Assembly (NCBI GenBank): GCA_032158295.1 | Contig: CM063253.1 | Coordinates: 1,953,001 to 2,017,000 of the forward strand | Source: Pycnopodia helianthoides | Lineage: Eukaryota > Echinodermata > Asteroidea > Forcipulatida > Asteriidae | Direction: 5' to 3' | DNA length: 64,000 bases | Translations under genes and position numbers: made by a program | The notes under the pieces: model-generated | Told to the model about the DNA's origin: nothing | What the model saw: only the letters and a program-made list of their open reading frames with translations | The model's database searches: none | Shown: in pieces, positions 1 to 10,634 of the stretch | Numbering within the stretch: the first letter of the stretch is position 1 | How the letters are laid out: each line of letters begins with the position of its first letter

Positions 1-294
1 TTGTTTGAAAGTTTGATTTGTTTGACTTGCTTGTGTTATTTTAAGTAAATTTGAATTGATAACCTGAAGTGATATTTCATAGTAAAGAGTTTTGGGGGCA
101 TGCGTTTATGGCATAATATAAATGCTCTGTTTTTAACACGAACAATGCTAGTGAGCATTGATTTGTTATTCACACTATTGATTTGCTTTGCAGTGAGTGA
201 GGGCCTTTCTTATTACATTTGCTTGACATTCTTTTGAGAAATCGTTGTAAGACATTTGATATAATTTGTGTTTTTTTTTTTTTTCTTTCTTCAG
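1..294 (+). other. POLR1A intron, 3' part
   Basis: Intron sequence upstream of the first POLR1A exon in the window. It ends in a long T-rich tract and a TTCAG acceptor. No repeat or second gene was recognised. Confidence 0.7.
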
Positions 295-344
295 GTGATT
301 GAAGATATCAGTGTGAATGAATCATACCTTATCATTGATGCTGT
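295..344 (+). CDS. POLR1A: POLR1A exon a (first in window)
   Basis: 50 nt. Encodes [16 protein letters not shown] plus two bases of a split Val codon. Acceptor TTCAG ends at 294; donor GTAAGT starts at 345. Confidence 0.85.
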
Positions 345-3300
345 GTAAGTACATTAATGCACCTCTATCATGCTGTCAGGTTCCCTGTATACACAGTGTT
401 ACATGTAGTTCTCAAATGCAGAAGGAACCTGACTATTTTGCCCTTGCAACCTCGGTTTGATTGCGTTGGTTTAATGAGAAACAACCAAGATGGCTGCAAT
501 GTAGAAATGAAAGCAATGTGTTATTTTTCATCATTAAACAAACTTTTGGATGAGAATGCATTGTAAAAAAATGAAGTTGATCAAGAAATGGCCAATAAAC
601 TTGACCTACCACCATGTTAAATGGAACAGTCCAATTCTGTCTTCGTGATGTATATTGGCCCAACCTCGTTCTCAGGGGTAATCAATCTCAACGCGCCATT
701 TTCGTCCAGCATGCCTTCTGACTGGTTTCTGACTGGCACCCCCGAACAAAGATATTGACAAAATAGGGAGACCATCAACATAGGGCTAGATAGCTCATGA
801 GTTGGTAGAGTGCCGGCACGTTAATCTGGAAGTTGCAGGTTCAAGTCCCGCTCTAGTCAATTTTTCTTTGTTCAACCCAAAATTACTTTTATCTTGTATG
901 TATTTATTTTTTGTTTTTGTTTTCTTTTCCTTTCCCGTTTTGTTTTTGTTTACAGTTTCATTTTAATCAACTTTCGATGAAAATGACTTTTTTTTTGCTT
1001 TTGTTCTCAGTGAGCAGTATAGGATTTTTCGGATCAAGCTTAACTTTCTACCACATACAGAATACAAGGTAAGTCTGAAAAACAAATTACCCGTAGAGGT
1101 TAAACCAAATCACTTCATGTTGTATGGAGGGTAACAATTAGCATTATCAAACCTCTGAATCACATCCCTTGAATCAAATCTCTGAATCACATCCCACGTT
1201 AAATCCCTTATCAAATCTCTGAATCACATCCCTTGAATCAAATCTCTGAATCACATCCCACGTTAAATCCCTTATCAAATCTCTGAATCACATCCCTTGA
1301 ATCGAATCTCTGAATCACATCCCACGTTAAATCCCTTATCAAATCTCTGAATCACATCCCTTGAATCAAATCTCTGAATCACATCCCACGTTAAATTCCT
1401 TATCAAATCTCTGAATCACATCCCCTGCATCAAACCTCTAAATCACATCCCACATAAAATCCCTGAATCAAATCTTACATTCATATCCCTAAATCAAATC
1501 AAATTGGGTTGGGGTTCTATTTGGGTTTTTTTGCAGGCCGATTGCTTAAACCTTAAATGCCATGATGAAGACTCAATGTTTTGAACACATCGAGTGTCAT
1601 GCTGAGGCCATGTAAACAAAATGTTTGGTGCTCGACCCTCGTCACATTCAGTTTCCGACCTTTTCTATTTATATTGACAATCTCATCCTAGTTGTGTTTT
1701 TTTCGTTTGTTTTAGGATGAAATGCACATAGACCCAGCCAGAATCTTACAATACATTGAGAAAAGATTCTTGAAACATCTCACAGAGAGCATCAAAAGAA
1801 AGACCAAGGACCTTTCAAAAGTCCTGTAAGTTTTTTTTGTTCCCGAAAATTTGCAGAAACTTTGGAGATAGCAAGATAACAATTTGATGCCTGGATGGTA
1901 TTATCCAAGTTCATCCAGATCATTGGGTGTTTGAATGACGTCTGGTTCAGAGCTGCCAACTCTCCTGGATTCTGCTGAGCGTTCCCTGAAAATAAACCAA
2001 TCTTTGTCCTATTCTGATGAGCAAGTTTGAAAGTCTCCCTGATTATGGAAACTTTGTCCCCGTTATGTGGAATGTAATTCTAAATATCTCTCTGATTTTT
2101 CTACAAAATCTCCCTGATTGCAAGATGCAAATGTTGGCAGCTCTGCTAGTTATGTTCCTCATTTGTGTTAAAACTTAAATGAAGTCCTTACGATTGATAT
2201 GTATCATTTAAGATTATGTTTTGATGATTTTGTTTATTTTCTTTGGCTATAAGCCATTTTGTTTGTGTGCCCTCGGGCTAGGTTATACGTTTTTATGGCC
2301 GTTAACTTTTGGAGTACTTACCAATTTATGACCCCTACTTTAAACGCAGTTTGGTGGACACGAAGAAAGCGAAAGGAGTCACCCCTGAAGATGGAGAAGA
2401 CGAGATCCCTGATAGGCCGACAGACGAACCAATCACCATGGATATCGAGGTGGATGCGGTATCAGATGACGATGATGAAGAAGGAGAGCAGGAAGGGGCA
2501 GCGGGGGCAAAGTCTCGGCAACAGCGAGATGAGGAACAAGAGTATGAGGAGGATGGGGAAGAGGAGGACGGAGAAGAAGACGTAGATGCTGAGCCTAACT
2601 CTGGTAAAATAAAGCAGTCTGTGAAGAGCTTGAACATCTATTTAAAGGAACATTACAGAATTGGTTTTTGATAACAAAACAGTTGCTTGCAGTGTAAACA
2701 CTTTATGTAATCCACCATATACATGAACTGACAAACCTGTAGAAGTTTAAGATCGATCGGCCATCTGGGTCACGAGAAAATAGTGAAAAACCGGTTACAC
2801 GTTTGCATGAAATGATATAGCTTCAACAAATGAATAAAACGCTCACTGAGCGATAAACTCCAATCGGAAAATTAGTTTATTCATTTCTCATCAAATATGG
2901 CATTTCAGACAGAAATATTTCAAGGGATGATTTCTACACCGATGTGTATTAAGCACTGCATACTCAGTACTTTCCCGAGCTCTGTGAAAAAAAAATCCAC
3001 AGGCAAATCACTCGGGTGGGATTCAAACCCACGACCTTTGCATTGCTAGAGCAGATGTCTTACCACTAGACCACCAAGCTAGCCCGATGGCTAGAGGTAG
3101 TTTGAATTCTTGGAAGTGGGCACTGCAACAATTTAATAGATGTTTTTAGTTGATTGATTTATTGGTATTCTTGCATCTTTTAGATGAAGAAGGAGAGAGC
3201 ACTGCTAGTCATGATGAGGATGACACGGTGGAAGAGAGAGCCCAAGATGAGCCCAAAGTAGCCAGAAACAAGAAGCAGAAAAATCCAGAAAGCGACAAGA

Positions 3301-6300
3301 AACAGAGAATCAAAGTGAGTCCAGGCATTCGCTCCTGAGTCAACTCTGTAAATTTTCATGCTCTGTGACTGTCTTTTACGGACAGTAAAAACTGATAGAG
3401 CTTGTCCCTGACAGCTCAATGTTTGTTTGTTTGTTGTTTGTTTGTTTGTTTGTCAGTGACATGATTGTAGCGTTGAGCGCCATTGACTGTGGTCAGCACT
3501 TGGATGGGTGACCATTCCTTGTATTGGTATGTGTACTCCTGTGTGGAGAGAAGCGATTATGATATAGTGCCTTGTTCAAGGACACAAGTGTCGCAACTGA
3601 TCGGGCCAGGATTCAGACCCTCATTCTGTAATTGAGTCCACTAGACCGCTCGCCCACAACACCCCCCCCCCCTGAAAAATTTCACATAGAATGGGCACAT
3701 CATAAAGAAATAGTTAATATGATAGTAACGTATTTGTTATTTTTATATAGAGGTTTTAGCGACATTTCCATGTTGTGTTTGTATTTATTGACATTGCTTT
3801 TTTGTTTTTGGATTAAATAAATATTTCAGGATGTCCTTGAGCTTAGCGAGTACTTCATCTCATATGATTTTGATTGTGAGAAGCAAGAATGGTGCGAGTT
3901 TGAAGTCAGGGTAAGCTTTGTCAGTTGTTCTATGTGGTGTTTGAAGCTTTGCACGGTGTGGAAAATAGGAAGTAACTATCAATAGTAAACTTGCGGGTAC
4001 AGCCATGTTTAAAAATCTCTTTTGGGAGGAGTGTTGGCTCTGGAAAGAGCCGGTTGTGGTCTCAAAGTTTTCGAACAGTATATTCTTCCTCATAAATCTG
4101 TATATTTGTTAACTTCACTAGTAAGAGCCACTATCAATCAAAGTTACAAATGTATGCTTTGAACTGCTAAGGGAAAGAGTGGCAATATGGCATCTTTATC
4201 AGTTCTGTGTGGTTTTTTTTCCTGATAATAGTTTGTCGTGCCAGTGAATAAATATTGTATCACTTAAACCCGGTTCATACTTCCTGCGAATGCGAAGCGA
4301 ATTTTTACGTCACAGCTCTGTTTTTCACTGCGAATGTTTCGCAGGAGTTGGGCACATCTCAACTGTTGCGAATTGTTCGTTGCGAATTTGTGACGTCGCA
4401 TTCGCAGGAAGTATGAACTGGGCTTAAGTCACGGGCCTGGAATTTTAATCGTTGAGAGGGCGAGGTAATTTTCATTTTGCAAAGGGCACTTCCATGGGAA
4501 AAACCTTAAAGTCTATGGGGAACTTTTGAAGGGGCACCAAGGCCAAGACCAGGGGCAACAGAGGCCATGGCCTCCGTGGCCGCCGTTTAATTCCAGGCCT
4601 GCAGGTACAGCCAGCACAAAACATACAATGTTTAAAACTGCACGAAATGTTACATCTCATTTCAACTATCCTGGATATTTGTATAAACCCGACGGTGCAT
4701 GATACTACAAAGCCTTTTGTGCATGTAAATTCTGTCAGATAAAATAACTCCGTTTTAAGTAACAACATTTTGGTATTAACTCTGTGCGTTAAAATGTTAT
4801 AGGCGCAATATTGTGCCACAGCTTGACTCAAAATTCTGTACTTTTGGCGTTCTGTTAAGTACGTCTTTCTGCGGGTGGTAAGAAGGTCATAGCATGGATG
4901 TAGAAGTTAAATTTCTGCCTCCATGGTCATAGATAGAGCATAGAGCAAGGAATGATGGAGGTAAAGCAGATATTGGGCAGAGATGATATACAGAAAAATG
5001 ATTTCTGTTTTGTGTCTCCTTTGCAGCTGCAATTAACCCGCAGTCACTTGGATATGATGTCCTTAATCCATACGGAAGCTAAGCACGCCGTGGTACACGA
5101 AGCGCCGGGCATCATGCGCTGTATCATCGCCGACGGTGAAAGCGACGGCCTGAAACTTCTTCAGACAAGTGGAGTCAACTTACAGGTTGGTTTGAAAAAG
5201 CAAATAAAGACCTCGCCAAAAACATCTTGTTTATGGGGGAGATTTGAAGACGGAAGTGAATCAATTTGTCTTGCGGGATTTTTTTTTCCCTCTTCTAACT
5301 GTCAGTGTATTTATTGTGTAAGCATGATGACGTTATCGATAATTCACTCCCCCATAATAAAGAATGGAAGGTCTCAATAAACAACCTTTTGTATTCATTG
5401 TATTGAAGCCGTGTAAGAATGATAAAATTATCGATAATTCACTCCCCCATAATGAAGAATGCAAGGTCTCAATAAACAACCTTTTGTATTCATTGTATTG
5501 AAGCTGTGTAAGAATGATAAGACTATCGATAATGAAAAATCAATAATCTGACTGTACTTGTTTCTGTGTACAAAGGTTACATCGGTTCCATTGTAGAAAA
5601 TGCAGCTCCTTTGTGACATTCAAGTTAACCTTGACTCTTTCTGAATGAGCAGAATCGATCCAAAATGTAGTCTTATGCATCAAACGAGGTCCAAAGTCAC
5701 TCAAAAACAAGCAAGATATCACAACTCTGAGTCTGGTACCTTTGTGCATCATAAAGGACATCCCTTGATACTACTTTTGTACTGAAATCATACACCTCAA
5801 AACGCTCTCACAGTAAGAATCTTAGACCTAAACGAATGCTTCATCAATTGTCATGTATGTGTAACTTGTGCTTTTTTATATTTGTGATTTGATGTTTTTA
5901 CCCTGTACAATCTTGTGATTTTCATATTTGTAATTTGATGTTTTTACACTGTACAATCTTGTGATTTTCATATTTGTAATTTGATGTTTTTACACTGTTC
6001 AATCTTGTGTGTTTTTCTCACAGTTGTGTTTATTATATATTGATTGTCATTAATGTTTGTCTGTTTCTTAAACTGTAGCATCAGGGGGAGATCAACCTGA
6101 CAGTGATTCAGTTTACTATTTTTGAAATCCTTCAGGGTTGCTACCTTTTTTTTCTTTTTCTTTTTTCAAACTGTTGGTCAGTTTGTGTCTGCCTGATTGT
6201 TTTTTATTATTGTACTTTTGTAACCTGTCTTGAGAAATCAATAATGGAAATGAAATGAAATGTATAAGGTGGTGGCTGAATTGACAGCTACGGCTACGAC

Positions 6301-9038
6301 TGGAACGCAGAAAATTCCTACTCTCCATTGTTGTCGCTGCGGCCGACGGCCTTAGCCGCAGCCGAAGTCGCTCAATTCGGACACTAGGCCGCGTCCGAAT
6401 TGGCGGCTACGGCTACGGCTACGGCTGGATCGCTGCATTGCCGTAGTATAGGACACCCTTAGCAACAGTCGTAGCCATAGCTGTAGCCGCTAATTTTAGA
6501 TACGGCCTAACACCCGGTCTAGCACACTAGCCTGGTTCCTTACTTCGACAGACTTGTTAACTCTCACAGCCTTATTCTGCCATCGTTTGTGATGGTTGTT
6601 TGATATGCAGTATGTGTCTTTTTTCACTATCCATGGTTTCTTTGCCCCTTGATTATTTTGCATAATGCTATTTAAATGATTGCTTTGTATGTGTTTATGC
6701 TTTGTGTTGCATCATATTTCATAATACATTACATTATGTAGTATTTCCTTTAAACTTGTTTGATTTTTAGTATTTAAATATAATTGTTCATAAATACTTT
6801 AGATCAAAATTTGTTAATGTGTGATTGTTAAATCTGTTGTAATTAAGACTGGGCTGCATTAATCATATTTTTGTTGTAAACGAAAAATAACATTCTTGCT
6901 CTTGTTTTTTTTCCTGAATAGGAGCTGTGTCAGTATGACAAGATAATCGACATTCAACGATTATACACCAACAATATCCATGCTATGGCCAACATGTACG
7001 GGATAGAAGCAGCTTGTAGGGTTATCATCAAGGTAATAACAACATCAAAATGTTAAGACGGAGGAAAAGTTGGTCTTACTATTGAGGTCAGAGCAGAATG
7101 GACTTGTAACCCTTTTTTTGAAATTCCACAAGAATGTGCCGTTTGAAAGTAAAGTAAAGGTTTTTAAATGTAAATGTCATATATTGATCTTGTACCTTGC
7201 TGTTGTGTAATGGCAGTTAATAAATACCTCGGAGAGTTTATGCACTCTGATTGGTCGAAGACTGGTCACGTGGGGGTTTACTGACATGTGATATAAAGAA
7301 CGGCTCTTTGAATTAGCAAATAGCAAAATATATGGCCCCAAAACAAGCACATTGTTGTGTAAAAGTTCTGTATGCACTGTGCTTTTTGTGCAGGGAACTA
7401 TCAAATCAACTGTTTTCTTTGTGGGTATTTTTTTTAATATTTTTTTTTTGCAAGTTCAGATGGATACCACGCACATGCGGTTGGTGGGTGGCTGGTGGGT
7501 GGAACGTGTACCTTGGTTGGTGGCAGGCCGCTGTTAATGGACCTCGTCTTCAACTGGTCTGTTAACAGCTGCCAGACACCAACAACCAAGACCAGCTCCT
7601 CACACTGTTATTGCCTAATTAAATAGTCTGAACAGCTCATCTTAAGATGAATCTTAGTGCTATGTGAAAATTGAATCTTGATCACTCAAAGAAGGATGGT
7701 CTCAAGACGTTGATTGTTTTATTGTACAGGAAATCCAAGACGTCTTCAAAGTGTACGGAATTTACGTAGATCCGAGACACCTGTCTCTCATAGCGGACTA
7801 CATGACTCTAGAGGGCATTTACAAACCATTTAATCGCATTGGTCTGGAGTCCAACTCCTCGCCATTACAGAAGATGAGTTTTGAGAGCACCATGCACTTC
7901 TTGAAGCAGGCAACTACACAAGGTTGGTTTCGGACGGTACTCTCGTTCCTTCCCCAAACCTCACCCAATTCCCAACTCCACTATGCATGTCTTAACTTAA
8001 TAATACACATACTATAGACTCCTTCAGATGACATCACTATTTTATTGCTTGCCCAGGCATGTGATATTTCAGGATTTTTCCTGTTTTCAAGATTTTCTCA
8101 AAACCCCCTTCATAATTTAAATTTTCTTGAAAGAAGTGAAGCAAAGAGGGAGAAAGACATAGTCCACATTGTGTCCAAACCTGTAGTTTTGTACTTCTGG
8201 TGATGCACAGAGTCTCCTGAATTGTACCATCTGGGAGGTACTGGGTCTAGGGTAAGGGGGAAGCCCAGGCCTGGAAGCCATCTTCTTCGGGAAATGTCAC
8301 ACTCGTTGAATTTCATCCCTGCTCGCCGTGCTGGAGTATTTACACTCAATTGTCACGCACACACCTTTTTAAGAAATGAACGAACATGTGCTACAGAACG
8401 CAACTCTGGATGGCACTATGCGTGGGGTGTCATGGCCGAGCGGTTTAGAGCATCGGGTTCGAGTTCTGGTGGTTGAGTCAACGGGGTGTGGATTCGAATC
8501 CCGGTCATGACTTTTGTGTCCTTGAGCAAGATGCTTTACTATAATTGCTTCTCTTCACCCAGGGGTATAAATAGGTACCCGAGGGGTAGAGGTTGATATT
8601 GTGTATGAAAAAGCCTTCGGAGCACCGCGGCAGCACAGGGCTGTATACTCCCCAGGGAGCTGAGAAAGATTACAGGAATGCTATTGGCCCAATGACCAGG
8701 ACACTAATGTAAAGCACATTGATACGTTATTGTGAAATGCGCTATATAAGAATCAGTTTATTATTAATATCGTACATAGTAGTGCACTAGCATGGCAGAC
8801 CTCCTGCATTGCTATAAAAATGTGATGTCATTGAGAAGTGTCTATGGTCCAAATTTCATCAATACCATATAAATATCGTTGCTATTTGATCAGTAAATGG
8901 TTGTGTTAATTTAACGATGTATTCTTTCTTATCGTAGGTGTATGTGATACCCTTCAGTCGCCATCTGCACGCCTGGTAGTCGGCCGAGTTGTTACCGGTG
9001 GTACGGGCTGTTTTGATCTAGTACAACCTCTAGTGTAA
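295..9038 (+). CDS. POLR1A: DNA-directed RNA polymerase I largest subunit (RPA1/A190), C-terminal part, 10 exons
   Basis: Largest catalytic subunit of nucleolar RNA polymerase I, which transcribes pre-rRNA. Ten exons (295-344, 1011-1068, 1716-1825, 2350-2603, 3184-3314, 3830-3910, 5027-5185, 6922-7032, 7730-7922, 8938-9038) total 1248 nt and join in one frame to a 415-residue C-terminal segment. All complete introns are GT..AG. Residues about 1-73 match the region before the jaw insertion. Residues about 74-201 are an acidic, low-complexity insertion, equivalent in position to the A190 expander/DNA-mimicking loop. Residues 282-415 hold the conserved end, with [39 protein letters not shown], and [12 protein letters not shown] before the stop. 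The family is about 1,700 residues long, so the first three quarters lie left of the window. RPB1 and RPC1 are excluded by the C-terminal block and the absence of heptad repeats. Identification is from recalled family sequence, not a search. Confidence 0.93.
741..890 (+). repeat. tRNA-derived SINE (type A)
   Basis: Contains an A-box-like TAGCTCA..GTTGG (about 791-805, interrupted by a 3-base insertion) and a B box GGTTCAAGTCC at 838-848. It is followed by a TTTTTCTTTGTTCAACCC tail. The same unit, including the CCCGAACAAAGATATTGAC leader, recurs at 37396, and in reverse at 36019 and 52621. Not a functional tRNA, because no acceptor stem forms. Confidence 0.8.
1011..1068 (+). CDS. POLR1A: POLR1A exon b
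   Basis: 58 nt. Completes the split Val and encodes [19 protein letters not shown]. Acceptor TTCTCAG ends at 1010; donor GTAAGT starts at 1069. Ends in phase 0. Confidence 0.88.
1145..1500 (+). repeat. 64-bp minisatellite in POLR1A intron
   Basis: Tandem units begin near 1147, 1211, 1275, 1339 and 1403, an exact 64-base spacing in the core. Each unit is itself built from shorter sub-repeats of the type AATCTCTGAATCACATCCC. Both ends decay. Confidence 0.9.
1716..1825 (+). CDS. POLR1A: POLR1A exon c
   Basis: 110 nt. Encodes a basic helical stretch, [18 protein letters not shown], then a Lys-rich end finishing in KDLSKV and two bases of Leu. Acceptor TTTTAG ends at 1715; donor GTAAGT starts at 1826. 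Confidence 0.9.
1948..2145. mobile_element. Foldback MITE, CAGAGCTGCCAAC family
   Basis: Ends CAGAGCTGCCAAC and GTTGGCAGCTCTG are inverted repeats. Internal CTCCCTGATT motifs also mirror each other. A second, oppositely organised copy lies at 12342-12541. No coding capacity. Confidence 0.75.
2350..2603 (+). CDS. POLR1A: POLR1A exon d (acidic insertion)
   Basis: 254 nt, the largest exon seen. The acceptor AAACGCAG at 2342-2349 keeps frame with the preceding exon: CT|T gives Leu, followed by LVDTKKAKG. It encodes runs such as [11 protein letters not shown] and [11 protein letters not shown], consistent with the acidic insertion in the jaw of Pol I large subunits. Donor GTAAAA at 2604. The stretch is poorly conserved between species in length and sequence. 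Confidence 0.9.
2642..2936 (+). mobile_element. Truncated TTAA foldback MITE (AAAGGAACATTACAG family)
   Basis: Starts TTAAAGGAACATTACAGAATTGG, as at 37957 and 48951, and follows those copies through CAAGGGATG. It then stops at about 2936, where a reverse SINE begins, so its right terminus is missing. Confidence 0.85.
2938..3106 (-). repeat. tRNA-derived SINE (type B), reverse
   Basis: Read on the - strand: a GGTGGTCTAGTGGTAAGAC A-box region and the B box GGGTTTGAATCCC (+ strand 3017-3029), then a body through TTTTCACAGAGCTCGGG. Same family as 21719-21925. Abuts the truncated MITE directly. Confidence 0.82.
3184..3314 (+). CDS. POLR1A: POLR1A exon e
   Basis: 131 nt. Continues the charged insertion: acidic ([14 protein letters not shown]), then Lys/Arg rich ([17 protein letters not shown]). 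Acceptor CTTTTAG ends at 3183; donor GTGAGT starts at 3315. Confidence 0.88.
3419..3452 (+). repeat. (GTTT)n microsatellite
   Basis: Short imperfect GTTT tandem repeat in a POLR1A intron. Confidence 0.85.
3830..3910 (+). CDS. POLR1A: POLR1A exon f
   Basis: 81 nt, 27 whole codons: [20 protein letters not shown] region ending CEFEVR. Acceptor TTTCAG ends at 3829; donor GTAAGC starts at 3911. Confidence 0.9.
3971..4092 (+). repeat. Half copy of the GTAAACTTGCGGGTAC hairpin repeat
   Basis: Matches one arm of the palindromic element at 47631-47919: AGTAAACTTGCGGGTAC, then the GAGTGTTGGCTCTG and AAAGAGCCGG motifs. The other arm is absent. Confidence 0.75.
4264..4427. mobile_element. Short TTAA-bounded foldback MITE
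   Basis: The termini TTAAACCCGGTTCATACTTC and its near-complement GAAGTATGAACTGGGCTTAA are inverted repeats, and the match continues through CCTGCGAATGCGA. TTAA is present at each end. Confidence 0.85.
4434..4604. repeat. Interspersed repeat, GGGCCTGGAATT family
   Basis: GGGCCTGGAATT at the left and AATTCCAGGCCTG at the right are inverted. The interior (TTTTCATTTTGCAAAGGGCAC and GCACCAAGGCCAAGACC) recurs at 47984-48130. Confidence 0.7.
5027..5185 (+). CDS. POLR1A: POLR1A exon g
   Basis: 159 nt, 53 codons. Encodes [20 protein letters not shown] and [20 protein letters not shown], the segment after the acidic insertion. Acceptor TTTGCAG ends at 5026; donor GTTGGT starts at 5186. Confidence 0.92.
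5316..5540 (+). repeat. 95-bp tandem repeat
   Basis: Units start at 5316, 5411 and 5506, an exact 95-base spacing. Each carries TATCGATAATTCACTCCCCC and AATAAACAACC. About 2.3 copies in a POLR1A intron. Confidence 0.9.
5878..6016 (+). repeat. 46-bp tandem repeat
   Basis: Units start at 5878, 5924 and 5970. Each reads ATATTTGTAATTTGATG, then TACACTGTACAATCTTGTG. Confidence 0.9.
6272..6510. repeat. Two adjacent foldback elements with GGCTAC hexamer arms
   Basis: Left element about 6272-6388 (GGCTGAATTGACAGCTACGG mirrored by CCGAAGTCGCTCAATTCGG). Right element about 6385-6510 (TAGGCCGCGTCCGAATTGG mirrored by a terminal TAATTTTAGATACGGCC). The arms are built from imperfect GGCTAC hexamers, and the GC content stands out from its surroundings. 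Confidence 0.75.
6922..7032 (+). CDS. POLR1A: POLR1A exon h
   Basis: 111 nt, 37 codons. Encodes [20 protein letters not shown] and [12 protein letters not shown], a highly conserved block. Acceptor GAATAG ends at 6921; donor GTAATA starts at 7033. Confidence 0.94.
7730..7922 (+). CDS. POLR1A: POLR1A exon i
   Basis: 193 nt. Encodes [37 protein letters not shown] and [19 protein letters not shown]. Acceptor TACAG ends at 7729; donor GTTGGT starts at 7923; ends in phase 1. Confidence 0.95.
8424..8768 (+). repeat. tRNA-derived SINE (type C, Ser/Leu-like head)
   Basis: The head reads TCATGGCCGAGCGGTTTAGAG (A-box region), with B box GATTCGAATCC and a body (CTTGAGCAAGATGCTTTACT, ACTCCCCAGGGAGC) ending in GCGCTATATAAGAATCAG. 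A truncated copy is at 46741-47058. It lies in the last POLR1A intron. Confidence 0.85.
8938..9038 (+). CDS. POLR1A: POLR1A last exon with stop
   Basis: 101 nt. Completes a split Gly and encodes [18 protein letters not shown], then [14 protein letters not shown] and TAA at 9036-9038. Acceptor ATCGTAG ends at 8937. Confidence 0.95.
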
Positions 9039-9269
9039 ATCAGAAGTTATGATCAAGAAGTGAACAAAAACTGTTGTTGATTTTAGTTTGAAGAAATATT
9101 TTTGTTTTTATTAATACTCTTTGTTTTAATACTTCAAACATTACATTTTGAGGGGGAAATTATTTGAATATTGTATGTACAGTTTAAAATGCAATGCCAA
9201 GTCAAAGTAAGATTTGAAGCGATAACCATTATAAATCTATAGAGGGCGCTGTTCAGTTGCACAAATAAA
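9039..9269 (+). other. POLR1A: POLR1A probable 3' UTR
   Basis: AT-rich sequence after the stop codon up to the first AATAAA. Its extent is inferred. Confidence 0.6.
9264..9269 (+). promoter_or_regulatory. Candidate polyadenylation signal for POLR1A
   Basis: AATAAA 226 bases after the stop codon. A second AATAAA at 9420-9425 is an alternative. Confidence 0.5.
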
Positions 9270-10346
9270 AAACAAAGTAATTGGAAAACGAAATTTAAAT
9301 CAACTGAAATCAAAAGAATGACGACATTATGACGGGACATAATTGATGTTTCATAAAGCTTTTATTTACAAATTCGGACAGCATGTGCAAAGTGGAATGT
9401 GACAAGTTCTTCAATACAAAATAAAAATAATATTGTAGTAAACCATACACCAATCTTTATACAACAATAGTATTACGTCTCATGAGGAATTGTCCATAGC
9501 TTTGTGGTTTATCAATTGAATCAGTCAGTCTGGTTGGTAAAAGTCAATCAGGAATCATTGAAAGCATTTCTTAGTTACATTAATTACATTGATTACATTA
9601 ATTACTGAAGTAATTTAAAGGGTCAGATTAGGCCGATTAAATTTGTGGTATTTTCTTACCAAAGCTCCGTGCATTTCAGAGTCGACTTATTATTTGAAGA
9701 GTTGAGAAAGCTTTGTTGGTATTTGGATCATCTTATAAACATCAGAGTACAACACTGTTATATAAAAACTTAAAGTATTAATTTTAATTCCTAACCGAGT
9801 TCCATTATGTTCCAATGCATTCGATATTTTTTGTTTGTTTCAGTCTAAATCTTGTTGGGGGCAGTTTAACCCTTTCATGCACCGTTTATTTTTAGTGATA
9901 AATTGTTCAAATGGACACATTAATTGTTTACTTGATTTTTGAAAATCGTGACTCCCCAAAAGAACTGGTCACAATAGCGCCCTCAAGAGTCATCTTTCCC
10001 ATTCTGAACACTGTACGGCTGTGGGATCTTAAATTGTTGGTTAACTACTATTTTCAGCAGGGATTTAAACCGGTCGCTAGCGACTGGACTGGACAGCACG
10101 TGAGAGAGTTAAAGTAGTTGTTAAAAAAATATGTAATTTTTTTGTGATTGTTTTTCAAAGAAAAATGTATTTGACGAGCCACATATTTATTAGATAAAAT
10201 AATTGCATCCGGGGTTAGAGCAATGCAAGTATTAAATCTAGTAAATTATTGCACCTGTTGGCTAGTGAGGCTGAGGGGATGGGGGTGTAACAAGACTACA
10301 AGCTTACAGTAATACACAGGATTTGTACTGGCCACTTTGTCAACAA

Positions 10347-10435
10347 GCACCCTTGGTGGTTTAGTGGTAATACACCTGCTCTAGATTAGCGGGGGTTGTG
10401 GGTTCGAATCCCAATCCTTCGGCACACATCAGGGT
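10347..10435 (+). repeat. tRNA-derived SINE fragment (type B)
   Basis: CTTGGTGGTTTAGTGGTAA A-box region and B box GGTTCGAATCC at 10411-10421. The downstream body is lost. Confidence 0.7.
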
Positions 10436-10502
10436 TAGGGTAAAATCAATTTTTTTTAAATGCATGTTGTATAACTTGTATAATTCAACTTGGAAAAAAT
10501 GA

Positions 10503-10634
10503 TTTCACTAAGATTCATCTTAAGATGAGTTGTCAGTATTACCATAGCGATTTGTATTGTGACATCACACTTTGCATAGCAATTAAGATTGATTTGCACT
10601 TAAGATCAATCTTAACTTTGTGTGAAGTCCAGCC
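10503..10634. repeat. Foldback sequence with TTAAGAT arms
   Basis: ACTAAGATTCATCTTAAGATG at the left, and AGATTGATTTGCACTTAAG with AGATCAATCTTAAC at the right, form imperfect inverted repeats. A related CATCTTAAGATGAATCTTAG lies near 7638. Confidence 0.5.

Noticed and set aside
2259..2585. A 108-codon basic open frame overlapping the acidic POLR1A exon
   Set aside because: It is the +1 frame shadow of the purine-rich exon. Splice phase from the preceding exon selects the acidic frame.
3012..3088. Possible functional tRNA gene on the - strand
   Set aside because: A and B boxes are present, but no acceptor stem closes and the sequence continues into a SINE body found at several other places.
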